The translations under genes were made by a program, and so were the position numbers. A stretch of 64,000 bases of DNA, from contig NC_054713.1 of the NCBI RefSeq assembly GCF_016097555.1, positions 39,730,128-39,794,127 on the forward strand, read 5' to 3'. Below, piece after piece: positions 9,534 to 21,150 of the stretch (the first letter of the stretch is position 1; the number at the start of each line of letters is the position of its first letter). The notes under the pieces were generated by a model. The model saw only the letters and a list, made by a program, of their open reading frames with translations. It was not told where the DNA came from and searched no databases. The DNA is from Gigantopelta aegis (lineage: Eukaryota > Mollusca > Gastropoda > Neomphalida > Peltospiridae).

Positions 9534-9895
9534 TCAGCCAATCAGAGAACATGACAAACGCGTCTGATTCTTGTAGAAGATCTCTGAGAGAACATTGCTA
9601 GTTTAAGTTTATATTAATTGTATTTGGATGATTTTCTTAAATATTTTATTTATTTTTCATTCCTTTAACAGTCTTCTGCTTTTAAAGCCTTGTAAGTCAA
9701 ACTTATTTTAACAGAGATAACAAAAATATATTTGGGTCAAGAACTCTCAAGTCCGAATCAAATGACGATGTTTGAAAACTTCAAAGAAAAACAGCTACAG
9801 ACGAGAGGAGCTGTTGAACCTTTAACTGATATTAATATTGAAGCCATTTAATACTGAAGCCATTTATTTGTTTAATAAATTTGCGTTTAACAAAT
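9534..9895 (+). other. 3' UTR of the apple/ZP gene with AATAAA
   Basis: AT-rich untranslated tail. A canonical AATAAA lies at 9874-9879, so cleavage is expected near 9890-9900. A second AATAAA lies near 9972. Confidence 0.65.
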
Positions 9896-10107
9896 TACAC
9901 AAGCCCTAACCTTTATTTCTTGAAAAGTGTTGGATGAAGCATGAGCATGCATTGTTGACATGCACGGTTTGAATAAACAATTAGTACAACAATTGTAATT
10001 GTGAACATTTACTTCTGTTTGTCAAGTATACGAAACAAACAGATAACATGATGAGATCTTCGTAATTACTCTATACATAGGCGTTGGAATCGAGGGGAGG
10101 GGGCGCT

Positions 10108-10130
10108 GACTACTCCCCCCCCCCCCCCCA
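10108..10130. repeat. Poly(C) tract
   Basis: About 16 consecutive C after a G-rich stretch (GGGGAGGGGGCGC), so the local sequence can form a G/C hairpin. The flanks 9896-10440 show no gene. Confidence 0.8.
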
Positions 10131-10439
10131 GTATGTCGATAATACATCGTCTCACCCCACCTCACTTGAAAATCAAATTAATATATAACTACCCCTCACC
10201 CACCCAAGTCGTTGGCTTCTTACGACGCCATGGACCTGATAAAAATTTCAATTAATTTTCGATCGAGAAAATCGTGACTTACAGGGTTTTAAAATAACAG
10301 CAATTGTATTTTATATAGTTATTAATCCAGAATTTATTACGCAATAAATATATTTTTAAAGTTCAGCTTTTGGAATTTGTGTTATTCTGTTCTCTCTGAA
10401 TTATAATACACTTCACTTTGATTTAGCTCCACTGTGACA

Positions 10440-12060
10440 ATCGTTAACGGAGCTTTTCTAAAACCGATTTGTCCGTCGTTCGCCCGTCCGTCAAGGTTGC
10501 CTTTGAAGTATGTTTTCTTCTAGAATGTTCATTGGATTATTCTAAAACTTGGTACAGTGATCCACTGTGGCAGTTGCCTGAAACTAATAGAGTGGTAGGC
10601 CTATTCAGGAATTTAGAATTTTGATTAAATACAAATTTAACATTGATGATTTGAATCTATCTTCACCTAAAGTGTTGATTGGATTGGTTTGAAACTTGGT
10701 ACAATGATACTTCGGTGCAGTCTGAAATATTTCTGAAATGTTAGGTGTTGTTAATTTTGTAATTTAAATAGAAATATAACATTGAAAATGTGAAAGTTAT
10801 CTGTTTCTAGAGTTTTCTTTGGATTGTCCTGAAACTGTACTACAATTCTAAGAGGCAGTCTTCATAAACTAATAAAGGGGTATTTTATAAACTTTAATAT
10901 TTTTATTAATTTTGAAAAAGTACATAGAAATTTAAAAGTCTACTTTCTAGATTTTTGAATTTTGAAAAAAACGTTATCGAAAATTTGAGTCTATCTTCTA
11001 ATAGATTTATGATCGCATAGTTATGAAACTTGGCATGAAACGTGGTACTGATGCTTTCTCCATAAACTAATAGATATGTAGAAAATTTGAATTTCTGATT
11101 TTTTATTATATTTCTCAGGGACAAGTCTTCAAAAACTGACTGTGATATATTTTGAATTAGTGAATTGTTATTAAATATAAAACTTTAAAACAGAAATTGA
11201 ATAGTTTTAAAACACAATATAGTGATTCTCAGGAGCAGTCTTCACAAACTAACAGGACGATATTTCAGAATTTTATAGAAATTTAACATTGAACATTTAA
11301 ATGTGTGCTTTCGCCCAGAGAGTTCACAGGATAGGTATCTAATTAGGTGCATATATTGTCAGTGGCAGTCTACACAAGCTAATAGATATTTCGGACATTT
11401 TCAATTTGTGATATGTTTAAATTAAAATTTTAAAATTAAAAGAGAAATTTGACATTGAAAATTTTACGTCTTTCTTCTAGAGTTTTCATTGGACTGTTTT
11501 AAAACTAAACATAATGATTCTTGGGCAAGTCTTCACAAACTAAGAAACAGATATTTTGAATTTGTGAATTGTCATTAAATATTAAAAAAATTAACTAGTA
11601 ATTTAACATTTAAAATTTAGATCAGAAACCTGGTTTCATGACACTTATAACTCTGTGACAATTATATCTACAATCAAATGGAGATTAATTTTAGAATTTT
11701 CGATTTGTAAAAAAAATCCCAATGTATTAAATTTAAAAAAATATTTTTAGAAATATAACATTGACAATTTGAAAGTCTATCTTTAGTATTTTGATGAATT
11801 GTTCTCAATGTTTGTATATTTAACAGGGGGATATTTCGGAATTTTGATTCGATAGATATCAAATTAGGTCCATTTATTCTCAGTGGCAGTCAACACAAAC
11901 TAAAATATATTCGAACATTTTGGCAATTCCACGAACACATCAACGTTAGGGTGACAATCCAAATCATACTTTCTGAATGTGGTTTCTTGTTAGTTTGCAG
12001 GGCCAAAGTCTACAGATAACTAAACCGTACTACATCATACATATATGTGACTTGTTACCC
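10440..12060 (+). repeat. AT-rich ~150-bp satellite, left arm
   Basis: Around ten diverged units. The consensus reads: TCTTCTAGAGTTTT, GATTGGAT, TGAAACTTGGTACA, then GCAGTCTTCACAAACTAATAG, AGATATTT, GGAATTT. Unit starts fall near 10508, 10660, 10812, 10950 and so on. It begins after a GTCCGTCGTTCGCCCGTCCG stretch. The same satellite lies in the opposite orientation at 18990-20805, and one lone unit is at 13760-13915. No gene is present. Confidence 0.85.
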
Positions 12061-12295
12061 ACTATTTCAACTACTTACCATTATCTTGAGTGGACGATGA
12101 AAATGCCTCATTGCAAAAACTGTAGCTCTGTCAACAAACATAAAAACAACTATTAGCAATTAAACCAAATCCGTGGTGTTCAACAATGGACTAAATATCA
12201 GTCTCCAAAACTGTATAAACAACTGTTCATTATATTTTCATATTTCAGTCATACCGTGCCTTTTTCATGGGTGGCATTTTAATTTTATATATCTA

Positions 12296-12301
12296 TTATT
12301 A

Positions 12302-12338
<37 letters not shown>

Positions 12339-12345
12339 CTTATTA
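12296..12345. repeat. (ATT)n microsatellite
   Basis: About 45 bp of ATT repeats, followed by unique AT-rich sequence. Confidence 0.9.
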
Positions 12346-12364
12346 TTTTCAGGGTTGGCGATAC

Positions 12365-13750
12365 AAATGTTACGTGTGTTACTTTTACAGTACAATTTAA
12401 AAAAAAAAACTTTGTAGCTCAAAAGCTTGAGGCATTGTGAAGAAAAACACATCTGGAAAACTATATGTCGGACGGACAGACATACACAGACAGAAGGACG
12501 GATAAGGTTGGACTAATAAATCAATAGTGGTGACATTCATGAAAACAATTTTAACTTTTTTTGCTTGAAAAATACCCGTAAGGGTTGGGGTCATGTTTAA
12601 AGGATGTTAGTCAGAATATCTGCAAAAAATTGTCTTTCTTAAAAGAGATATTTTTTATTTATTTTTGTCTTCTCTATAAGATATATTTCCATTTTAAATA
12701 GTCCAGTCTTGAAGGATTCACCCTTAAACAATCATACATTAACTAATATTTTTCTTGTTAAAATATTGACTTTTCACTCACCCCATTTGATGCATTTTAA
12801 ACTTTAAATATAATAATTAAACCAGGGAACATTTTGTTTTTAAAACTTTCATTAGCGACAAATATCAGTTGAAAATTGAGTAGTATGTACTATTTATTAA
12901 CAGTTTATAATTGTATAGCAAGTTCTCGAATTCCCTAAAAAAAACCCATTGTTTTAAATTTTATAAAAAATAGTATAAGGTTGCTTTGAATATCTTTTTA
13001 TTTTCCAGTGGTACCGATGACATTTTAGGACATTGTCACGTGTGTTACTTTATGTCACGTGTGTTACGATCAACTCAGACTTAGATTCAAGAGAGACTAT
13101 GAATAACTATGATTTATTTTAAGGTGGTAGATGTAGACTATCTTTCCCTCTATGAACACACGTAGACATCAACTTTGTTATCTGTGAACACTTCACAGAG
13201 TTTTAAAATGAAATCCAGGACACTTCATAACTTTGTCAGGGGCGAGATTTAACTCAGTCGGTTGAGGGTCGAACCTCCTCGGTGGATCCATTCAGCTAAT
13301 TTTTTTTTGCTCGTTCCAACCAATACAGAATAACTGGACAAAGGTCGTGGATTGTGCTATCCTGTTTGTGAGAAATTGCATATAAAAGATCCCTTGCTGC
13401 ATTAGTAAAAATGTAGCGGGTTTCCTCTGATGACTACGGGTCAGAATTACCAACTGTTTGACATCCAATAGCCGATGATTAATTAATCAATGTGCTTCAG
13501 TGGTGTCGTTAAACAAAACAAACTTTAACTTATTTGAAAAACGTTTTTTTCTTCTCAAAACTCCTTGTCCGATTTCACTTCACGTGTGTTATCGACCCTT
13601 TTGGAACTTTTCTGTCCAACCCTTCACCAATGACTAATATGTTGGGCATATGTAACACGTGTAGCAGCCAGCACACAAGAATATCTTGACGTTACACAGT
13701 TATTCAGTAGAGGCTGATAGACATGTTTGAATTTCACGTGTGTTACCGTT
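12365..13750. other. Gene-free stretch with repeated CACGTGTGTTAC motif
   Basis: No exon is visible. The 12-mer CACGTGTGTTAC occurs at 13037-13048, 13056-13067 and 13735-13746, with near matches at 12371 (TACGTGTGTTAC), 13581 (one base short) and an inverted form at 13652. The core CACGTG is an E-box palindrome. Confidence 0.7.
13238..13532 (+). mobile_element. Family-A SINE, near full length, variant tRNA head
   Basis: tRNA-like head (TTTAACTCAGTCGGTTGAGGG, GGTGGATCCATT), body (GGTCGTGGATTGTGCTATCC, AAAGATCCCTTGCTGC, AGCGGGTTTCCTCT) and tail (CAATAGCCGATGATTAA, TGGTGTCGTTAAACAAAACA). The head differs from the copies at 32.6 and 60.5 kb. Confidence 0.8.
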
Positions 13751-13759
13751 GAATTGCCC

Positions 13760-13915
13760 ATTTTCAATTTGTGATTTTTTTTTTTTAATTTAAAAATATT
13801 TCTTCTAGAGTTTTGATTCGACTGTAATAACACTAAGTATAACGATTATCGGAGAAATCTTCACAAACTAAGAAACAGATCTTTTGAATTTGTGAATTGT
13901 TATACTTCGGTATGT
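13760..13915 (+). repeat. Single satellite unit related to 10440-12060
   Basis: Contains TTCTTCTAGAGTTTTGATTCGA, GAGAAATCTTCACAAACTAAG and GAATTTGTGAATTGTTAT. Confidence 0.7.
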
Positions 13916-13919
13916 GGTT

Positions 13920-14770
13920 TAGTTAATCTAATATAACTAAACCAGTTGATATGTAAGTGTGAACGCAAACTGTTCTAATTAAACTAGTATAAGTCGGATG
14001 TGACAGTGACATCACAGTCAGAATAAGCAGTAAGTGCGTTAGTAACGACCTAGCTCGAGTCACCTCAAGCCCCCCCCCCCCCCCCCCCCCCCCTTATTGA
14101 TATTGATATGTAGGCTTTGGCAATCGTCGGCAACCAAATTGTCTAAAATACAATTATGTCACAAATATCATGCCACAGAGCTTTAGTTTGATTATTCACG
14201 AATCCAGCCATGCCATTAAACGTACATGTTGTTAACCAGTACCAATGCTACACGCAGAAACCCGACGCCCCTATACAAAACGAACCTGCGCTGTACTTTC
14301 TTGTTGTGACGTATAAGGACATCAGATTTCTTCATGTAGCGTTGGTACTTGCTGACAACAAGTAAGTTTATTGTCATGACTGGACTTCAGAGTAATTAAA
14401 CTAATTCTCTGTGACATCAGATTTGGGACACTATGTATATTTTAGACAGTAGCCTGCGACCATTTGGTTATTGACGATTGCCAAAACATTGAATAGAGTT
14501 TCCTCTAGTCTTCCCCTACATATCAATATCAATAAGGGGAGAGATGGAGGTGACTCGAGCTAGCAGCGACCAAACAGGCTCGTAGTCTATTGTTGGTATG
14601 ATCTCTTGCAAAAGGGCGGATATCAAAACACCGCCCGCCTTATACTGGTATAGCTATCACATGTTCATTTCCAACAACAAAATTGTTTTAGCTAAACCAG
14701 TAACGTTAAACCAGTTTAACTTGTCTAAGTGTGAACACAGCTATTGGGATTATTGGATATGCACACGGGT
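13920..14770. mobile_element. Non-autonomous element with long inverted repeats interrupted by poly(C)
   Basis: The segments 14040-14150 and 14440-14590 are inverted copies: CTAGCTCGAGTCACCTC, CCCCTTATTGATATTGATAT, TTGGCAATCGTC, ACCAAAT, TGTCTAAAATA. In the left copy a run of about 23 C replaces a short CATCTCTCC. The outer flanks contain palindromes around AAACCAGTT. No transposase is inside. The middle (14150-14440) has no gene. Confidence 0.7.
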
Positions 14771-14929
14771 GTTCATATAATGATATCTCAAACACGGTAC
14801 TGGACATATTTTACAGATATATTGCTCAAATTATTTTCATGGCGAAGTGCATTCTGTTATCAAGGAACATGACGAAAGAAAATTAATTAATCGCATTGTA
14901 TGGAAATGGTTAGATATGATTCTCACCAC

Positions 14930-15520
14930 ACCGTGTTGCAGTATCTTATAGTGATACCCAAAAGTATTGCTGTACTATTAATACAGTATGTTATAGTGAT
15001 ACCCAAAACAAGCGATCTCAAAACTATTTCTGTACTACTAATACAGTCCTGCATACTGCTACATAAAACACACGGTCTCAAAAGTATTTATGTACTATTA
15101 ATACAGTATCTCATAGTGCTACCTGAAACACACGGCCTCAAAACTATTTCTGTACTATTAATACAGCATATAAAGTATCTCATAGTGCTACCTAAACACA
15201 CTATCTCAAAACTATTTCTGTACAATTAATCCAGTATCTCATAGTGCTACCCCCAAAACACGCGATCTCAACACTATTTGTGTACTATTAATACAGTATA
15301 TCATTGTGCTACATAAAACACGTGAACTGAAAACTACCTCAGTACTATTAATACAGACCTGTATAGTTCTACATAAAACACATTAACTGAAAACTATCTA
15401 TGTATTATATACAGAATTTTATAGTGCTACGTAAAACATGTGAACTGAAAACTATCTTAGTACTATTAATACAGATTCCTATAGTTCTACCTAAAACACA
15501 TTAGCTGAAAGAAAGAGATG
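14930..15520 (+). repeat. ~59-bp minisatellite array
   Basis: About ten units built on CTCAAAACTATTTCTGTACT, ATTAATACAGTAT, CATAGTGCTACCTAAAACAC. GTACTATTAATACAG recurs near 14976, 15035, 15094, 15153, 15220, 15283, 15343, 15401 and 15458. A 109-residue frame over part of it is repetitive and not a gene. Confidence 0.88.
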
Positions 15521-15568
15521 TTTTTATTTAACGATGCACTCAACCCATTTTATTTACAATCAATACGT
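15513..15568 (-). mobile_element. Family-B SINE 3' fragment
   Basis: Reverse complement of the B tail (AAAGAGATGTTTTTATTTAACGA without head or body). It lies at the end of the 59-bp array. Confidence 0.7.
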
Positions 15569-17185
15569 AATTTTATAGTGATACATAAATCTGAATGAAA
15601 AAAACGTAATACGTGATCAAGGCACACGATTATATAGTGGTACATAAAACAATGGAACTCAAAACGAATGCTGGTCAACTCGCCAAAAAACCATCTCGAT
15701 CCGGTGTTTGGAAAACTCGTCCCAAACTATACTGTCCGTAAATAAATGTGACGAAATTAAAAATGGACGTCTGCAACGTTTATGTCATTTTATGTAATAT
15801 CACAGTAAAACGCCGCTATTATGACAATTTATTAAAATAGGTTTATACTGGGGAGATCCAATAATTACTTACAATGAACTGTTAAAATACATTTGTGAGT
15901 TTCTCCGTTATATCCTCATAAGAATGATCAGGGAAGGCTTTTGGACTCCGACTGGCGTGCATATTCAACAATATTTAATGCATATTATTGCTTAAAATAT
16001 TGGTATATTTAATTAATAAAACGGTAATGATATGAGTTGACTAAACAGTGTGCGGCGAGTTGACCAACCGCTGGGGCGAGTTAGTAGAGGGCGACTTGGT
16101 CTTGGGGCGGCGAGTTGACCCGCTCACCTCAAAACTATCTATCGATGGGTATATCTAAACGACAAAAAAACCCAACAACATTCAAACGTGTATTGTCAAA
16201 GTGCTATGTTCTATAGTTTGCTATATTTATATGCAATTATAATAAATAACTACAAAATTATTTTTGTATTTTATTGATCAGAAAAAAAGTCAAAAGGATT
16301 GCACAACAGGCAGAGCCTATGTAAGTGCTCTCATAAACAAGATGAACATCAGATAATAATCAATATTCATACCCTTACCAACCTCCTCACCATCATCCTA
16401 AATAACTCGACAAGTATTGCTATATGGATAAATTTGGGGTGTGCGGGATGGGATGGGAATGCCGCGATAGGTGCAGTTTTGGCTGCAATAGACGTAGGTG
16501 ATTGGATGGTAAGGAGCTTGCGTAGGAGGCCTCTTTCTCCCGGCGCGTCTGTGCCATGAAAATCCGGCCCAGCTTTTTTTGGGTGTAGACTGGGTGGTTG
16601 TTGCGTTTACCGGATTGAACGCAAAGCTCCCACCCCCACCCTTTGTGAACCCTTTTACTGCAGGGCTTAACATTAAGTTTAAATTATATATTTTTAAAAT
16701 GTTTGTTTAATCAATAAATATTTTATTTAGATCAGCCCGCTCGAAAGCTATGCGCCTACTAAATATAGTTAGTATTAATTCCATACCATTTCTCAATTTA
16801 CTGAATTGGCGCCTCAAAGTAATGTTAAGTCCCTTTATTATTTTGTTATTCCCCCCCCCCCCCCCCCCCGGAATTTAGACCACTGTTCAAAATTTCTAAA
16901 ATTTCCCCTTCAACCTATTACCTCCCCTTCCCTCCCCCTTCCCGCCCCGGAGTTGACCACTGTCTATGTCAGAGACCAACGCTGGGGTGGGCGTGGCTGA
17001 ACCCTTGTGGATATGGGCACGTAAATAGAGTTCTCTTCCCTTCTAATATTCATAATCATATATACAACATAATAACATAATGTCCAATGGCATAAAGCAT
17101 TTAACACAATTAATATTTATTAATATATAGCAGCAAAAGGTAGAGAGTAGATATGGGATAGTGAGGATCCTATTGTTGGAGATAA
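15569..17185. other. Gene-free interval with poly(C) and a short dispersed repeat
   Basis: No supported exon. A poly(C) tract is at 16851-16869. The piece 16979-17040 (GGTGGGCGTGGCTGAACCC, TTGTGGATATGGGCACGTAA) is the reverse complement of text at 56905-56966. Frames over 16299-16673 exist on both strands without splice sites or family resemblance. Confidence 0.55.
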
Positions 17186-17627
17186 ACCTTATATGGGACA
17201 GTAAAGATCAGAATAATAAGTTAGTTCAATTCGAATCTCTTACTTTCAGTTATATATTTATGTACTGCTTTAAAATTAAATAGTTTTCTTCAGTTGGTAG
17301 GTTTATTGAGCCGTATAATAGTAGATCAATGTCTAAGATATCAAGGTAATTCCTTAAAGATGCAAATAAATCATATCTTTGTCGAATGAACAGAGGGCAG
17401 ACATAAAAATAATGAAAATTATATTCACAGTTATCTCCACATGCACAGCCTGGGAGACCAGGAAGATGGCTTGAAAATAAATGATAGCGACATTGTGTCC
17501 ACAACAAGCGTGCTTGAACATTCATTTGATATAAGCACGTTAATTTCCGACATTTGACTTGACAGTTTTTTGTGGATATACATACATACATAAATGACAG
17601 CTTAGGTTGATAGCGTTTATGAAGCAA

Positions 17628-17945
17628 AAGAAAGAAAGAGATGTTTTATTTAACGACGCACTCAACGCATTTTATTTACGGTTATATGGCGTCAAACATA
17701 TGGTGAAGGACCACCATGAGAGAGGAAACCCGCTGTCGCCAAGGGCTACTCTTTTCGATTAACAGCAAGGGATCTTTTATATGCACCATCCCACAGACAG
17801 GGTAGTACATAACACGGCCTTTGATATACCAGTCGTGGTGCACTGGCTGGAACGAGCAATAGCACAATGGACCCACCGACGGGGATCGATCCCAAACCAA
17901 CCGCGCATCAAGCGAGCGCTTTACCTCTGGGCTACGTCTCGCCCC
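17628..17945 (-). mobile_element. Family-B SINE, full length
   Basis: About 318 bp, reverse complement: tRNA-like head with A-box region AGTGGTAAAGCGCTCGC-type text and B-box GGGATCGATCCC, body GTGGTATGTACTACCC.., AAGATCCCTTGCTG, GCGACAGCGGGTTTCCTCTC, tail TATAACCGTAAATAAAATGC..CGTTAAATAAAACATCTCTTTC. Flanking GCTTCGTAAC and GCTTCATAAAC look like an imperfect target duplication inside the LINE. Confidence 0.88.
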
Positions 17946-18088
17946 CAGTTACGAAGCATGCTACATTTACGATTTCCATAAAGATAGAGAGTAGATAAAG
18001 GATTGGGATTTCCCTTTTTTATTAATGTTTCATAGGTACGCAGACATGGTTCAAGGTCATTCCATGACTTCAAAGTATTAGGAATAAA

Positions 18089-18380
18089 TGAATCAATCAA
18101 TGAATCAATGAATGTTTAACGACACCCCAGCACGAAAAATACATCGGCTATTGGGTGTCAAACTATGGTAATACAAATAAATAAAGTGATGATCAACATC
18201 AATATAAAAATTCAAGGTTTAAACAAAAACAGTGTAAAGAACTGTGCAAAAATACAAATACAAATATCACAGAATTTTACGGATAGAATTTTACTCTAAA
18301 CTTCAATTTGTGCTGTATTGGCCATTCTCAAAGAGAATGTTACACCCCTGCACCACGGTAAGGTTACAGCACGCGCAGGG
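18089..18380 (-). mobile_element. Family-C retroposon with perfect 14-bp target duplication
   Basis: A 292-bp insertion flanked by GTATTAGGAATAAA at 18075-18088 and 18381-18394. It begins CCCCTGCGCGTGC and ends in an (ATTC/ATTG)n tail. Inserted in antisense-to-plus orientation within the LINE coding region, the same strand as the LINE. Confidence 0.92.
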
Positions 18381-18989
18381 GTATTAGGAATAAAGCTGGC
18401 TTTATATGAATTAGTATGGCATGTTGGTGGAGTAAATGAACGTTGATTTCTGAGTGTGAAACGATTATTGGGATTAACATATTGTAATGTTTCATCCAGT
18501 AGATATTGAGGTGTTTCGCCTTTAAGTATTTTATGCATTAGAATTAATTTACTATTTTTGCGATATTTATATAATGGTTCCCAACCAAGTTCATGATATA
18601 GTTTGTCAGGAGATGTTCTTTTCCTAAGTCCTGTAATGATACGGGCAGCCTCAAATTGCACTGACTCAATTGTATTGGATTATTCTGCTGTACAATTATC
18701 TCAAATTATATTACCATATTCTAAGATTGGTCTTATAAAAGCAACACACAATTTAGTTTGGGGATTTCTATTTAATTTATATTTTACAAAATATATAATT
18801 CAACACACAATATTGCACAATTAACTGAAGAATATCAAAATTGTAATGTGCTGCCAATATGGAAATTCAGATTATGACGTCACATGTTAACCGGTCGGTA
18901 ACTCTTATTGGAGTTTTAAAAAAATGAAATAGTAGTAAATGAAATTATTTGGATGTAATTTTCTTGTGGGCATGAAATCCGAGGTATGA

Positions 18990-20805
18990 TCTTAACATCC
19001 TATTGACGTACAAAAGGTCCGTTTTTCATATTTCAATTTTGTTACTAGTAGATAGAAATTCATAGAAACGTTCAATTTTTCAATGCTGAATTTTTAATTT
19101 ATTATTGAAAATGTAATTAAAAATAAACTAAATTCTAAACTTCGAAATACCACACGATTAGTTGAAGGATACTGGTGAAGTAAATAATAATATCAAGTTT
19201 TAGAACTATCAAATCAAAATCCTAGGAGGCTTTCAAATATTTAATTTAAATTTATTAAATAATAAGAAATATTCAAAATATCCTAAATATTTCTATTTAC
19301 TTTGCCCATGAAAATAGCAATACTCAGTATTACAACCATTCAAACCTATAGGTGAAGGTAGACTTTTAAATTTTGATCTTTAAATTTCTATTTAAAACTT
19401 TTATTTTTAATTTTAAAAAAATCTCACAAATTCAAAAGTTCCAAAATATTTCCCTATAATGTGTGAAGGGTGAACATAATTATACAGTTTCAAATTTATC
19501 CAATCAAATCTCTAGGAGAAGATAGACCTTTAAGTTTTCATTTTAAAATTTCTAACAAAAAATATATATATAAAGAATTAACAAATTCTCAGACTAAGCC
19601 CACAGCTAAAAGCTGATGGGGAATGGCAGGTGTGTGGCACAGATAGCCACAAGAGACAAACACCTGTCGCGGTTGGAGAGACAAGGACTGGGATGTGGAG
19701 GTGGACAGTGAAAGAAGTTGGAAGATAGGAGGAGTTGCCAGATCGGGAAGAAATGAGATGGAATTCAAAGGAGAGAAAGGAAAGGGGGCAGTGGGATAAA
19801 AAAAAAAAAGAAAAAAAAAAGAAGAATTAACAAATTCAAAATTTCCAAAATATATCTTAGTTTGTAAAGACTCCACTGAAAATAAGTGTACAGAGTTGTA
19901 GTACTAGTCAGTCAAATACATAGAAGATAGACTTTTAAATTTAAATTTTTAGATTTTTATTTAAATGGTTTAAATTGTTATTTAAAACTTTTAAATTTAA
20001 TAATAAAAATATTCCTAAATATCTCTCTATTAGTTTGTGAACACTCCCCTAAAAGTAATTACACAGAGTTTCAGAACCATCCAATCTAACTTACAAGAGA
20101 AGATAGACTTTTATATTTTATTTTTTAAATAAACGTTTATTTGTAGAGAGTTTCAGAACCATCCAATCAAACCTACAGGAGAAGATATTCTTTTATATTT
20201 TATTTTTTAAATATTTTTTTATTTATAGAGAGTTTCAGAACCATCCAATCAAACCTGTAGGAGAAGACAGACTTTCAAATTTTCTTTTTTAAATTTGTAT
20301 TTATAACTTGAATTTAATGAATCCAAAAATTCTAAAATTCGAAGTTTCCAAAATATCTCTCTATTAATTTGGGAAAAATCACCTGAAAATATTTATATAG
20401 ATTTTCAGAACTATCCAATCAAACCTATACGTGATGATATACTTTTAAATTTCAAGTAAAACATTTAAATTCAATAATAAAAATTCACTGATTCAAAATT
20501 TCCAAACAATATCTTAGTTAGTTTTTAAAGAATCCCCTGAAAATAATTATACAGATTGCCGGAAGTATCCAGTCAAACATATAGGAGAAGATAGACTTTT
20601 AAATTTTCATTGTAAAATTTATATTTAAAAGTTCCAAAAAATATCTCTCTGTCAGTTTGGTAACACACACATTCAAAGTTTCCAAAATATATCTGTTAAA
20701 TTGTAAAGACTCCCTTGAAAATATTTATAGAGAGTTTCAGAACTATCCAATCAAACCTATCGGAGAAGATAGACTTAAATTTTATTTTTAAATGTGTATT
20801 TAAAT
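18990..20805 (-). repeat. AT-rich ~150-bp satellite, right arm (inverted)
   Basis: About a dozen diverged units reading GAGTTTCAGAACCATCCAATC, AAACCTATAGGAGAAGATAG, ACTTTTAAATTTT, CTCTCTATTAGTTTGTGAA, ACTCCCCTGAAAATAATTAT. The reverse complement is the satellite of 10440-12060. A GC-richer poly(A)-tailed insertion interrupts it at 19589-19821. Confidence 0.85.
19589..19821 (+). mobile_element. Poly(A)-tailed retroposed sequence with 16-bp target duplication
   Basis: A 233-bp insert of unlike composition within the AT-rich satellite, ending in an A-rich tail and flanked by perfect AAGAATTAACAAATTC at 19573-19588 and 19822-19837. It could be a 5'-truncated LINE 3' end or a processed RNA copy; I do not recognise the body (TGGCACAGATAGCCACAAGA, GTCGCGGTTGGAGAGACAAG). 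Confidence 0.9.
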
Positions 20806-20927
20806 ATGCAAACTTCGGTGAACCTGTCTCAGAACTCGCCACTGAGCTGCTTAAATTCACAGCCATTTCATTTCAACTTATGTTTGTGCTTATATCCAAT
20901 TAAGGTTCAATCACCCTCACACCTAAT

Positions 20928-21095
20928 CTATCTGGTTTGTGGGTTAGTTGTTAGTGAGAGAGAAAAGGGTGTAGTGGTCTTACACCTACCCACTGAGTCG
21001 TTAAAACTCACCCTGAGTGGGTGATGGTACCCGGCTGCGAACCCTGTACCTACCAACCGTATGTCCAGTGGCGTAACCACGATACCTCTGAGGCC
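20928..21095 (-). mobile_element. Family-D SINE, partial
   Basis: Reverse complement carries CCGGCCTCAGAGGTATCGTG, GGTAGGTACAGGGTTCGCAG, CGGGTACCATCACCCACTCA, CCCATTGGGTAGGTGTAAG-like text and CTCACTAACAACTAACCC. The A- and B-box region is recognisable; the 3' tail is missing. Confidence 0.75.
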
Positions 21096-21150
21096 GGCTT
21101 CACGACCAGTACCGGCCTGTGTAGTTTAAGGGAGATAAGTGTAAACTCAC

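Larger units (their letters stand above)
17190..18800 (-). mobile_element. LINE fragment (RT thumb and C-terminal zinc finger), with two nested insertions
   Basis: Read right to left: CVAFIRPILEYGNII, VQFEAARIITGLRKRTSPDK, LYHELGWEPL, SKLILMHKILKGETPQYLL, FIPNTLKSWNDLEPCLRTYE, GNPNPLSTLYLYGNRKCSML, then after the SINE KRYQPKLSF..., and CACGDNCEYNFHYFYVCPLF followed by LLLYGSINLPTEENYLILK. This is the classic end of a CR1/Jockey-type LINE reverse transcriptase (EAARIxTGL; LGWEPL; CxC...H...C). Two in-frame stops lie near the 5' end. It is 5'-truncated near 18800. A B SINE (17628-17945) and a C element (18089-18380) sit inside the coding region; removing them restores the LINE reading, which proves the order of events. 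Confidence 0.85.

Noticed and set aside
14900-15229. 109-residue frame with repeated ISVLLIQ
   Set aside because: It follows the 59-bp minisatellite; the repeat explains it.
16299-16673. Overlapping frames of 86 and 91 residues on opposite strands
   Set aside because: Neither has splice sites, a domain or a convincing start; probably chance in a GC-richer patch.
18296-18661. A continuous 121-residue frame ending TPARAVTLPWCRGVTFSLRM
   Set aside because: It is a chance fusion of LINE coding sequence with an inserted family-C element; the 14-bp target duplication shows the joint.
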